From assembly GCA_965205845.1 (NCBI GenBank), contig CBDBIG010000004.1, positions 186,001-250,000 of the forward strand: a stretch of DNA of 64,000 bases. The letters are read 5' to 3'. This DNA comes from CBDBIG01 sp965205845 [NCBI: bacterium]. GTDB lineage: Bacteria > SAR324. The notes under the pieces are model-generated. The model was not told the origin of the DNA, searched no databases, and was given only the letters and a program-made list of their open reading frames with translations. Shown here piece by piece: positions 8,217 to 16,182 of this stretch; the stretch's first letter is position 1, and every line of letters begins with the position of its first letter. The position numbers and the translations under genes were made by a program.

Positions 8217-9894
8217 AGGCATAAATGACCGTGGGTCTTCTTTTGTTTAAATGCTTTAAAGCACTGCGATGCTTGGGCTGTGTGGCAGTGCTTGCCAATT
8301 TTGAACCGACCCCTTGCAAGGTCCACAGGATTTCTAATCCTGCCTTATGGGGGCTGGGGGTTTCTTGCACATGGGCTAATAGCCCTTGCTCTGCCAACCA
8401 ATACAGTTCTTTTTTTAAGATTTCTAAGGCGCGATACTGGCTAGAGGCAGAAAACCAACACCCACATACCTCGAGCAAATCGCGACTGGTGGTTTGCCAG
8501 CTATGAGCGTGGTGCTGATTGCTGCTGCCCGCCGCTTGGCCTTGCCATTTAGCCTGACCAAACACCCACAAACCAAGGGCAAAAGGGTGCTCGGTTGGGC
8601 TACTCTTCCAAATGCTTTGAGGAATGCGGGCGTAGCATTGTATCCATTGAAGCAAGGAGGTCCCTCTCAAAACAGGGCTTAACTCCAAGGTCAAGTGCTC
8701 ATCTGGCTGGTCAATAGAAGCCATCACGTTGCCACCTGTAGGCGCGAAAGGCTTGCCGCTAGCCTTTATGCTTAACAATGCCGTGTGTTCGCACCAGCTT
8801 TTTTCTTGTGCTGCGTCCCGTTGGATTTCAATCAGTTCAATTTTGCCTAGGCGTTTTACAATGCGTTGGAGTTTGGCTTCCACTTGCTTCAGTTTGGCCT
8901 TGCTGGCATTTGCTAAGGTGGGCAAAGCGTTTTGGGCGCACGTTTTTAGATGAATGGGCGGTGCTTGCTGATCGGGCGTATTGGCAGCCAATTGCGCGAG
9001 TAAGGTGGCGTAAAGCCGGACCCCATCCGCACCAAATTGTTGATGAATAAAGCGCTGTACGTTGGCAGCAAAGCCCAGTCCTTCCAAAGAGAGCAATTCG
9101 AGTTGGGTTGGGTTGCTGGGACTAAAACGGCAAAACACTTGCTCTGGGGATTGGCTACCAACGATTGCCCGGGCTGGTGCTGCCGGAGGGGCGGTGGTAG
9201 TTTTGGTTGCTGGTGGGACATGGGGCACATCGCTTGCGGGAGGAGAGGCTTTTTTTTGGGCAATATGGTGATGTAAATCCATGGCTAACCACGCCCAACG
9301 GCAATATGGGTTTTGTGGATGCCATGCCTCTTGGTTCACCAAACGGCTGCCATTTTGACCACCACCTTGCAGTACGCGCCACCAGTATTGAGGAAAATGC
9401 CCATTAGGAAAATGCACCATCCAATTGGCCGGAGGACGCTCTTCATCTTGATCAAAATAAAATGCAGCCACTGCCGTCAAGAGCTCCGTTAGTGGCGCAC
9501 GAACATCGCTCAGCATATCAATCCAAGTGCGACCTTCACCCGCCTTTTGGGTCGCGGGAAACATCCCCTGGCAATGGGCTAGCAACAGGTTACGCACAAG
9601 TACCCAACTGGCGTGAAAGCTGCGCTTTCGCAACACGCACTGCAACACCGCATATTTGACGTCACGCCACTCAGGATCCCTGCCAATATAGCGATGAATC
9701 TCCCTTGCTTTAAGCAGCTGTGCGAGTTGGATGCGCCCTTGAGGCAGGGAATGGGTTTGGACAATATTTTCAGCAGCCACGCCAAAAAGGCTCTCTATTT
9801 CTTGGGCACTCGCCTTTTTGTTGAGGGTATAAAAGCGAAACAAGCACAGCAACGCTCCGTGTAGTTGCACGCTATAATGCTTGCGTTTAATCAA
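8215..9894 (-). CDS. Orphan protein of about 559 residues, function unknown
   Basis: The start is taken as TTG 9894 because AAAAGGAG lies 6 bases upstream; the longer frame to 9930 lacks such a site. The protein has a helical N-terminal domain of about 220 residues rich in Trp/Phe/His (WVLVRNLLLAHC, FPQYWWRVLQGGG, WAWLAMDLHHHI). A Pro/Ala-rich linker follows (around 225-255), then a long charged helix (ASKAKLKQVEAKLQRIVKRLGKIELIEIQRD) and a C-terminal region (SRDLLEVCGCWFSASSQYRALEILKKELYWLAEQGLL) that could be a winged helix. I recognise no family. It lies at the right edge of the Mu-like remnant and reads toward it. It is intact, unlike its neighbours. Confidence 0.7.
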   Translation of the reverse strand: MIKRKHYSVQLHGALLCLFRFYTLNKKASAQEIESLFGVAAENIVQTHSLPQGRIQLAQLLKAREIHRYIGRDPEWRDVKYAVLQCVLRKRSFHASWVLVRNLLLAHCQGMFPATQKAGEGRTWIDMLSDVRAPLTELLTAVAAFYFDQDEERPPANWMVHFPNGHFPQYWWRVLQGGGQNGSRLVNQEAWHPQNPYCRWAWLAMDLHHHIAQKKASPPASDVPHVPPATKTTTAPPAAPARAIVGSQSPEQVFCRFSPSNPTQLELLSLEGLGFAANVQRFIHQQFGADGVRLYATLLAQLAANTPDQQAPPIHLKTCAQNALPTLANASKAKLKQVEAKLQRIVKRLGKIELIEIQRDAAQEKSWCEHTALLSIKASGKPFAPTGGNVMASIDQPDEHLTLELSPVLRGTSLLQWIQCYARIPQSIWKSSPTEHPFALGLWVFGQAKWQGQAAGSSNQHHAHSWQTTSRDLLEVCGCWFSASSQYRALEILKKELYWLAEQGLLAHVQETPSPHKAGLEILWTLQGVGSKLASTATQPKHRSALKHLNKRRPTVIYA

Positions 9895-9930
9895 CCGATT
9901 CTCCTTTTCAGCACCTTGGCACACAAACAT

Positions 9931-10946
9931 TGCCTAATCAATTAACCTCATAAAAACGAATGGGAGGATTTCCATATAGATTTTAGCGCAAATGGTGCCC
10001 AATGCACCGAGGAGCTCAAAACGCTGCCACCTTTGATCCAAGGATGTTTGACAAAAACACCAAAGATGCCTCTCGTTTGCGCGTCGTTTTATGCATGCAA
10101 ACGATGCGCTCAAACGGTTGTTTCAAAAGCACTTTCATGCGGGTTCATTAAGATATTAAAACCGCTCACCCCTTTTTGGTTTTTCAAATCAAATAGCAAA
10201 AATGGCTCGCCCCCTTAGCGATCACGCTACGTTTGAGATGCTTTCCTTGTCACGATTGGCTTTCGATCCATGCGTGGGTTTTTTGAGGTTGCTAATATTG
10301 TCAGCGCAAACCCATGGCACCGCTCGCACAAGGCATTTTTAAAAACCATGGGTGGGTGATGTGCTACAGCGTACACCAAATAACATCCCGCCGAACTGCC
10401 CATCGTTCACCCCTGTTGCTCATGATGCGCACATCAAAATGCACAAGCCTCTCGGATCCTTGCCACACGAAAAAAGCCGTCCTTAAGAACCATTTAAGCG
10501 TTAAAAAAAAGCGAAATTCAACCTTTATTTTTTTTGCCTAAAATCCTATCTATCCGTATCTTTTTTGCCTATGAAAACAAAGAGGTTATCCTTTTTAGGT
10601 CTTGCACCCCACTTAAGCGGTGACCTGCTAAAACCCTGTGTGAGCACAGTAAATATGCAGATCCCTGATTAAACTATTGTTTTTAAATGGTTTATTTTTA
10701 TTTAGTCTATCTAATGCTTATGCCATCCTTTCCATTTTGCCTAAATGGGCAAACCAAGCAACGCAGAGTAAGACCAAAGGGTATACGCATTTATGGCAAA
10801 GGCATATAATTTATGGAGCGCTATTTTTTATGCTTACGCTACATATAAGAATGGATTGAAAACTCCTGTGTCTTTTGATATGATATGCCGTCGTATTTTT
10901 ACTTACCTATGTCCATCATGAGGGTAGATTTCCTGAGCATCAAATG
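9931..10946. other. Intergenic stretch without a recognisable gene
   Basis: Low-complexity, T-rich DNA upstream of the orphan gene. Short open frames (for example 10677-10859, a 60-residue peptide with two hydrophobic parts) have no ribosome site or recognisable family. I see no RNA gene. Confidence 0.4.
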
Positions 10947-11187
10947 TCATTGTGCTTGACAAACGTGCTTTGTTTTTAAGGGTACAGGGGCAGTTTTTCG
11001 GGGAGCTTTTGGGGAATCTCTTCGTGTTTTGGTATTCGTTTTACTGTATGCATGATATCCCGCTGTAAAGGGACATCTGCTTTGCGACTTTTGCTCCCAT
11101 GCTTTGCCACCGTCCGTTTCGCCGTTTATTTTTAAGCGGGATGTTTTTTGCAGACTGACGTTGCCATCTAATCGCTTGCCTCCTTTG

Positions 11188-11618
11188 TTAGGCTGCTTGT
11201 AGGGCAAGGGTTTTAAAATGGCTGATAAGGAGTTCTGTTACCTGTAGGAAACGGTGTTTTTGTGTTGAATGGGCGTGTTTGCGCCGATGTGATAGGGCTA
11301 AGTCAATGTAAAACAAGGTTTCTTTTGAATCGTAGCGGTTGAGCACGTCTTGGCCAAGGTTTGCACTCAAGATGCACCCTTTTTAAGGGCATGGTGGGCT
11401 TGTTCAAGGCTTTCTAAGGGCTGCAGGTTGCGTGGCGTGGCTTTTTTTGAGTAGCCAAATTGTCTGGCTAGGCGGGAAAAAGACATTTTGTGCAGGCAGT
11501 AAACTCGCTGGGCACGCTGGATGTCGGTCATGGTTTGGGGGTCTTGTTTTTGGCGCGCAAAAAACACCCGGGCTGCCCGCCAGAGGCTTCTAAAAAGCCT
11601 GCAAAACGGCCCCTGCAT
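11188..11618 (-). pseudogene. D12-class adenine methylase (Dam) remnant
   Basis: The minus strand reads KQDPQTMTDIQRAQRVYCLHKMSFSRLARQFGYSKK, LQPLESLEQAHHALK, then (other frame) DVLNRYDSKETLFYIDLAL and the C-terminal QVTELLISHFKTLALQAA with its stop at 11188-11190. These correspond to the middle and end of D12-class N6-adenine methylases. The catalytic DPPY region is replaced by the same GACTTAGCCC sequence seen in the other two copies. The segment between DPPY and the C-terminus is deleted, and the N-terminal SAM-binding part is absent. The homology to the copy at 52.6 kb continues downstream to about 11080. Confidence 0.65.
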
Positions 11619-12119
11619 TTTTCAAAGGGCCCCTTCGCCGATTTTCCTCTTACAGGGACAAAGTGAGGGCAGCGGCTTGATGAAAAACAGCGCTCGCCAC
11701 GGGCGGGCAAAGTCGCGCAACAACAAAACGGCCCGCCCAATCGTGATGCAATCGCTCCAAAGGCCTTTGCGATATGCGGTGCGGTTTCCTAGGCAGCGTT
11801 TTCCAAGGCACGAAAATTATCTATGGGAATGGCTTTTTACATGTAATTTTCTCCGCTTGGCGAGGGGGCTGTTGCTCCTCGACCGCCGCCATTTACAGAT
11901 GCCGCGAGGCAATCCAAGGGGTGGGCGTGGCCCGTTTCGAAGCCCGCGAAACACACTCCCTTTAGAGTGGTTAGTTTGAAAAATGCGCCCTGCGGTAGGC
12001 TTTTGCGTGATACAATCTTGGCCTTGTGAGCCTTGCAGATGGGCTTTATAGAGCATCGCCATCCTCTTTGCTTGCAAGTGCCCGCAAATCGCGATTACCC
12101 ACTAAAAACCCGTTGAATT
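11619..12119. other. Decayed DNA between methylase remnant and repeat
   Basis: The part next to 11618 may be the scrambled N-terminal half of the dam remnant. I could not place recognisable residues in any frame, and no other gene is visible. Confidence 0.35.
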
Positions 12120-12300
12120 ACGAGGCGCAAAGCATGTGTCTCGGCACAATGTGGTCGCAAACCATGGGGACGGAGGTAGCCATCATTTTTCCAGTCGCAA
12201 AGCATGTGTCTCGGCGCAGCCATCTTTGTGGGGTGCAGCTGTGTCAAAAATCTCGCTATATCCCGCTATATCCCGCTTATTTCCATGTGGTGGCATAAGC
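12120..12300. repeat. Copy of a dispersed short repeat
   Basis: GCAAAGCATGTGTCTCGGC occurs twice (about 12128 and 12195), followed by a CTATATCCCGC direct repeat. The same elements (GGCAAAGCAAGTGTCTCGGC, and AATCCCGCGT repeats next to GTGCAGTTGTGTCA) are found at 14245-14340, so this is a diverged copy of that family. Confidence 0.5.
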
Positions 12301-12309
12301 ATGGGGACG

Positions 12310-12592
12310 GAGACACCCGCTATAAAGCAACGGCTTTTTGGCAAGCAACGGGGCTTGTACAATGGGTGTGGTCACCATTTCCTCTATCAAAACTTCACCA
12401 AAGATCCCATTGTGCCCCTTGCAAAAGGTGGAGCAGATAGCGATGATAATTTGCGACTGCTTTGTGCCCATTGCAACGCACTAAAAAGGGCAAGGCTTCC
12501 CATGGCCGGACTTAAGGCGATCTTAAAACGCAAGGGGTTTTTGGCCTCATATATTCACCATGTGATTTTGTTTTCGCCAGAAAAGGACATAC
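12310..12592 (+). pseudogene. HNH endonuclease domain remnant, key residues lost
   Basis: IKQRLFGKQRGLYNGCGHHFLYQNFT.DPIVPLAKGGADSDDNLRLLCAHCNALK matches the HNH domain often found next to or fused to phage-type adenine methylases (CNGC, DHIVP, LLC.ACN). Here the first zinc Cys is Tyr (YNGC) and the catalytic His of DHIVP is Pro, so the domain should be inactive. There is no start codon of its own, and the frame runs into argC. It was probably part of a dam-type gene. Confidence 0.6.
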
Positions 12593-13624
12593 ATGACACA
12601 AATCGCCATTATTGGGGCCGCGGGTCTCTCTGGCCTCGAATTGCTGCGGATTTTAAAAAAACATCCCCACATTACCCTCGGACCCATCACCTCAAGCCGT
12701 TATGCGGGGCGTGCCTTGGGTGAAGTTTTTAGCGAATTTGCGTCACGCAGCGAGGTATTTTGTGAGCATGAGCAAGCGGATTTGAGCACTTGCAAACTGG
12801 TTTTTTTGGCCATACCCAACCAAGCCAGCCTGAACATAGTGCCTCGTTTATTGCAGCAAGGTTTGCGGGTGATTGATTTGTCTGGCGTATTTCGCCTGCG
12901 CGACAATGCCGTATTTAAGCGATTTTACGGCCTTGAGCACAAGGAAGAGACATGGCTTAAACAGGCGGTGTTTGGCCTCCCAGAGGCCTCGCGGAAACAC
13001 ATTGCCAAAGCCACCTTGCTCGCCAACCCAGGGTGTTACCCTACAGGGGCTATGTTAGGGCTGCTCCCTTTGGGTAAGATGGCAAGGAACCTAAGCGCAC
13101 CTCCCATCATTGATGCCAAGTCAGGGGTTTCAGGTGCTGGAGGGAGGGTGGAAGATGACTCGACCAATTTTATGACCGTGTATGAAAATTTTAAAGCCTA
13201 CAAAGTGATGCGCCACCAGCATTTTCCCGAAATTGTCCAATGTTTCGAGGAATACACACCTTACCGCAGCAAAACCCAAGGGGATTTGGTGTTTACCCCG
13301 CACCTACTCCCCATTGCACGGGGCATCCTTTCCACCATTTACCTACGTTTTTCTCGAGCAATTCCCGCAAAGGGTATGCGCCAGCACTTTCTTCGCTTTG
13401 CCAAAAAAGAACCCTTTGTCACCTTGCTTGAGGCAGGTCGTGATGCCGAGTTGGGCATGGTGCAACATTCCAACAATTGCATGATTAGCCTGCACCCTTC
13501 GGCAGATGAGCGCACCTGGGTGATTGTCACGGCCATTGACAATTTGGTGAAAGGGGCAGCGGGGCAAGCGGTACAAAACATGAACCTCATGCTCGGTTTT
13601 GAGGAAACCACGGCCCTCACCTAG
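12593..13624 (+). CDS. argC: N-acetyl-gamma-glutamyl-phosphate reductase
   Basis: ArgC reduces N-acetylglutamyl phosphate to the semialdehyde with NADPH in arginine synthesis. The 343-residue protein has the N-terminal Rossmann motif (IAIIGAAGLSGLELLRIL), the catalytic Cys in ANPGCYPTGAMLGLLPL, the conserved SGVSGAGG stretch, and the C-terminal NLVKGAAGQAVQNMNLM motif. Length and all landmarks are normal. It stands alone between repeat-rich regions; no other arg gene is nearby. The start overlaps the HNH remnant, and no good ribosome site is seen. Confidence 0.95.
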   Translation: MTQIAIIGAAGLSGLELLRILKKHPHITLGPITSSRYAGRALGEVFSEFASRSEVFCEHEQADLSTCKLVFLAIPNQASLNIVPRLLQQGLRVIDLSGVFRLRDNAVFKRFYGLEHKEETWLKQAVFGLPEASRKHIAKATLLANPGCYPTGAMLGLLPLGKMARNLSAPPIIDAKSGVSGAGGRVEDDSTNFMTVYENFKAYKVMRHQHFPEIVQCFEEYTPYRSKTQGDLVFTPHLLPIARGILSTIYLRFSRAIPAKGMRQHFLRFAKKEPFVTLLEAGRDAELGMVQHSNNCMISLHPSADERTWVIVTAIDNLVKGAAGQAVQNMNLMLGFEETTALT

Positions 13625-13739
13625 CAAACCGCCCATAGCCTTTTCTTTTGCACCTCCCCCTCCATCTATCGAGGCTTGAAAAAAAAGAGCGTTTTCTTTT
13701 GCCTAGAGGGGGAATGAACTACCTCTGACCTTTGGGAGG

Positions 13740-13948
13740 GGGTGTGAAGGGCAAAGCCTTCGAGGCGAGCTTGGCATTAAGCACTCCATGGGTGCGTTTG
13801 TTTGCTAGTTGGCCAAAATGGCTTGCCAGAGTTGTTGCATATCTGCGGGCAGTGGGGTTGTAAATTGCAGTGGTTGTTGGGTGCCGGGGTGCGTAAAACC
13901 AAGGGTTTGTGCGTGCAGTGCCTGCCTGCCTAGGCTTTGAATTTAGAG
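13740..13948. repeat. Displaced copy of the rluD 3' end
   Basis: The sequence from the GAGGCGAGCTTGGCATTAAG stretch through TGCCTGCCTGCCTAGGC is nearly identical to the unit tandemly repeated at 53.6-54.35 kb. It encodes, on the minus strand, the last 40 or so residues of RluD ([20 protein letters not shown]...). The isolated copy has no start and lies 40 kb from rluD. Confidence 0.85.
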
Positions 13949-13976
13949 GGCAAAGCCTTTGAGGCGAGTGTGCCCG

Positions 13977-14337
13977 TTCACTTGCTTTTACACTGGTCAA
14001 AAAATTATGGTTTTTTGTGGTTTTTCAACAGTTTACGGGCAGTGTGCTTGCGCTGCGCACCAAGGGATTTATGGCCACTCTAAAGGGAAAAACCCTTGCT
14101 ATTTGGTGGTAAGCCTTTTTGCCAATTGCGAACAGCATTTGAACTTCCCTTTCGAACGCGGTTTGCCCCTTCGAAACTCTTCGAATTAAGCGCGAACCCG
14201 CATTCCACCGTTTTTTTGGCGGGACACGTGCCACCACCCTTTTTGGGTGTGCAGTTGTGTCATAAATCCCGCGTAATCCCGCGTAATCCCGCTTTTTTGC
14301 GCCATTGTCCTTAGTGGTGGCAAAGCAAGTGTCTCGG
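13977..14337. mobile_element. MITE-like repeat with inverted ends
   Basis: The left end CACTTGCTTTTACACTGGTC (13979-13998) and the right end, which on the reverse strand reads GACACTTGCTTTGCCAC, form imperfect inverted termini about 360 bp apart. No protein is encoded. The interior shares long stretches with 17595-17830 and 25320-25640, including ATGGTTTTTTGTGGTTTTTC and GTTTACGGGCAG. Inside are three AATCCCGCGT-type direct repeats (14270-14295). This looks like a non-autonomous or decayed mobile element. Confidence 0.55.
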
Positions 14338-14775
14338 CACAAGGGACAACAGGGAAGCTGCGGCAACAGCACCCAAGGCGTACAAATAACCAAGGGTGTC
14401 CTAAATCATCCAAGCCCACACCATAGAGGGACTTGGGGGCTACATCGCACGCTTCAAGCAGAATTACGCATACTCTGTGCCATGGCCTTTTGCTTTTTTA
14501 AGGCTCAGCCATGCACCCACCTTGCGGCTCAGCCATGCAACCACCTTGCAAGGTGACAGCGACACCGTACAACGTGTACGGGGGTTGTGGCCCCTATGCA
14601 AGGGCTATGGCGTTTTTCAAAAAATTGCATCGCAATGCATAAAACCGCTAAGGGTTGGGTTTGGGGCATCGCTGTGGCGGTTGAAAAAATCCCATGGATT
14701 GTGTTAAATTGCCTTCAGTGCTCATGAATAAAATCCCACTTCGCCACCTCTTTTTTTTTCTTAAGCGCAAACGCT
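14338..14775. other. Intergenic, no gene seen
   Basis: It contains a two-copy direct repeat (GGCTCAGCCATGCA, about 14500-14545) and no recognisable gene. T-rich DNA immediately precedes the coiled-coil gene at 14776. Confidence 0.4.
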
Positions 14776-15093
14776 ATGGCCTTAACCGAACACATGGAAC
14801 TGGTTGAACCCTTTGAAAAAGCAGGGTTCGACAAACCCCAAGCACAAGCCTTGGCAGGGCTGGCGGGGCGCATCGAGCAACGCCTTGATGGTATGGAAGC
14901 CGAAACGCGTGCGCGTTTTGATGCCATTGAGCAACGCTTTAATGCCATTGAGCAACGCCTTGATAGCCTTGAAACGGAGGTGCGCACACGCCTTGCAGGG
15001 GTGGAGCGCGAACTGCACAGTTTGCCCTGGAAGATGTTTACCATGATGCTCACCGTGGCAGCCTTGGTGATTGCAGCCCAAAAGTTGCTCTAA
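14776..15093 (+). CDS. Coiled-coil protein with C-terminal membrane anchor (copy 1)
   Basis: This 105-residue protein starts with MALTEHMELVEPFEKAGFDKPQAQALAGL and continues as heptad-patterned coiled coil (RIEQRLDGMEAETRARFDAIEQRFNAIEQRLDSLETEV). It ends in a hydrophobic segment (MFTMMLTVAALVIAAQKLL). The layout resembles small DUF1640/CCDC90-like coiled-coil proteins with a tail anchor. The function is unknown. A paralogue follows directly downstream with the same upstream sequence (TTAAGCGCAAACGCT before the ATG), so the duplication includes the leader. Confidence 0.7.
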   Translation: MALTEHMELVEPFEKAGFDKPQAQALAGLAGRIEQRLDGMEAETRARFDAIEQRFNAIEQRLDSLETEVRTRLAGVERELHSLPWKMFTMMLTVAALVIAAQKLL

Positions 15094-15184
15094 ACGGGTG
15101 GCTTGCCCTTCCCCGCTATCGCCCAAAGGTTTTGCAAGTGCATCAAATCTGCCCCACCACCTTTTTTTCTTAAGCGCAAACGCT

Positions 15185-15490
15185 ATGGCCTTAACCGAAC
15201 ACATGGAACTGGTTGAACCCTTTGAAAAAGCAGGGTTCGACAAACCCCAAGCACAAGCCTTGGCAGGGCTGGTGGGGGTCATCAATCGCCGTTTTGATGC
15301 CGTCGACCAACGCCTTGATGGCATGGAAGCCGAAACGCGTGCGCGTTTTGATGCCATTGAGCACCGCCTTGGTGGCGTGGAAACCGAGATGCGCGAGATG
15401 CGTAAGGAACTGCACAGTTTGCCCTGGAAGATGTTTACCATGATGCTCACCGTGGCGGCCTTGGTGATTGCAGCCCAAAAGTTGCTCTAA
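15185..15490 (+). CDS. Coiled-coil protein with C-terminal membrane anchor (copy 2)
   Basis: This paralogue of the gene at 14776 has an identical N-terminus and C-terminal membrane segment, while the coiled-coil middle differs (INRRFDAVDQRLDGMEAETRARFDAIEHRLGGVETEMREMRKE). The start at ATG 15185 matches copy 1; the longer open frame from 15071 is the tail of the duplicated spacer. The two copies share flanks and differ mainly in the number and order of RLDxxE heptads, as expected for unequal exchange between repeats. Confidence 0.7.
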   Translation: MALTEHMELVEPFEKAGFDKPQAQALAGLVGVINRRFDAVDQRLDGMEAETRARFDAIEHRLGGVETEMREMRKELHSLPWKMFTMMLTVAALVIAAQKLL

Positions 15491-16158
15491 ACCCATGGCT
15501 TGCCACCCCCGCTTACCGCCCAAAGGTTTTGCAAGAGATCCAAATCAAGGCCGTTCGACCGGGCAGAACCTTGGGCCCATTGCGCTACGCTAAGGGCATT
15601 TTGGGCGGTTGCCCCCACATCAATCTTGGTGCCTGCATTATCGGTTAGCCATAGGCCACCGTCTCCGTTGGCGGCTGCTGTAAGGCTTGCCATCTGTTTA
15701 CCTTGGGCATCGTTTAATCTTAAATAGGCATGGCCTTTTTTCCCCACGGCAAAGGTGCCCTTAGACTTACCTCCCGGGGTTCTTCAATGTCCCCTGTGTT
15801 GTTAGGCGTAATGGCACGCAGGCGGGTCCCCCCGCGCTCCAAAAAAAACAAGGTCTGCCCCACGCTCACAAGGGGGCACGTTCGCACAGGGCAAACGGCT
15901 TACCTCGCGAATGCTGGGCACGCTTAACGTATTGGCACTGTAGTTCTTCTCAGGGGTTAGTTGGTGCACTGCATCGGTGCTTCCCAAAAACAAACGCTTT
16001 GCATGGGGCAGCATCCACCGCGTTTTGCTAACCATCGCGATGAGGCAAGGGAGTTTTTGCGAAACGGACACTGGAGAATAAACCCATTTTTGTTTGTATT
16101 TTTTAGCGGCAAGTGATAGTACACTGTCGCCTGGTGTTATGCCTGGGTTTCTTTTCAC
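15487..16158 (-). pseudogene. Decayed gene of unknown function
   Basis: Three minus-strand pieces in different frames seem to form one gene. They are 16158-15840 (MKRNPGITPGDSVLSLAAKKYK..., perhaps LysM-like), then LERGGTRLRAITPNNTGDIEEPREVS, and 15780-15487 (TFAVGKKGHAYLRLNDAQGKQMASLTAAANGDGGLWLTDNAGTK...). The last 86 codons are an uninterrupted frame with plausible composition. I cannot name a family. It reads toward the coiled-coil gene and overlaps its last bases. Confidence 0.4.
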
Positions 16159-16182
16159 AAGGAAGGGTTTTAAAAAAATACC

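Noticed and set aside
7638-8228. Single 196-residue plus-strand gene
   Set aside because: The open frame joins the end of mom, its spacer, a dam scrap and a duplicated piece of another gene, so it is not one gene.
1-12592. Frameshifts as sequencing errors
   Set aside because: Breaks concentrate in mobile genes, while core genes of similar composition are clean over tens of kb. Deletions and fusions also accompany them.
13719-14000. Minus-strand 93-residue protein after argC
   Set aside because: It is the displaced copy of the rluD 3' end read in the rluD frame plus flanks; it has no start context and is listed as a repeat.
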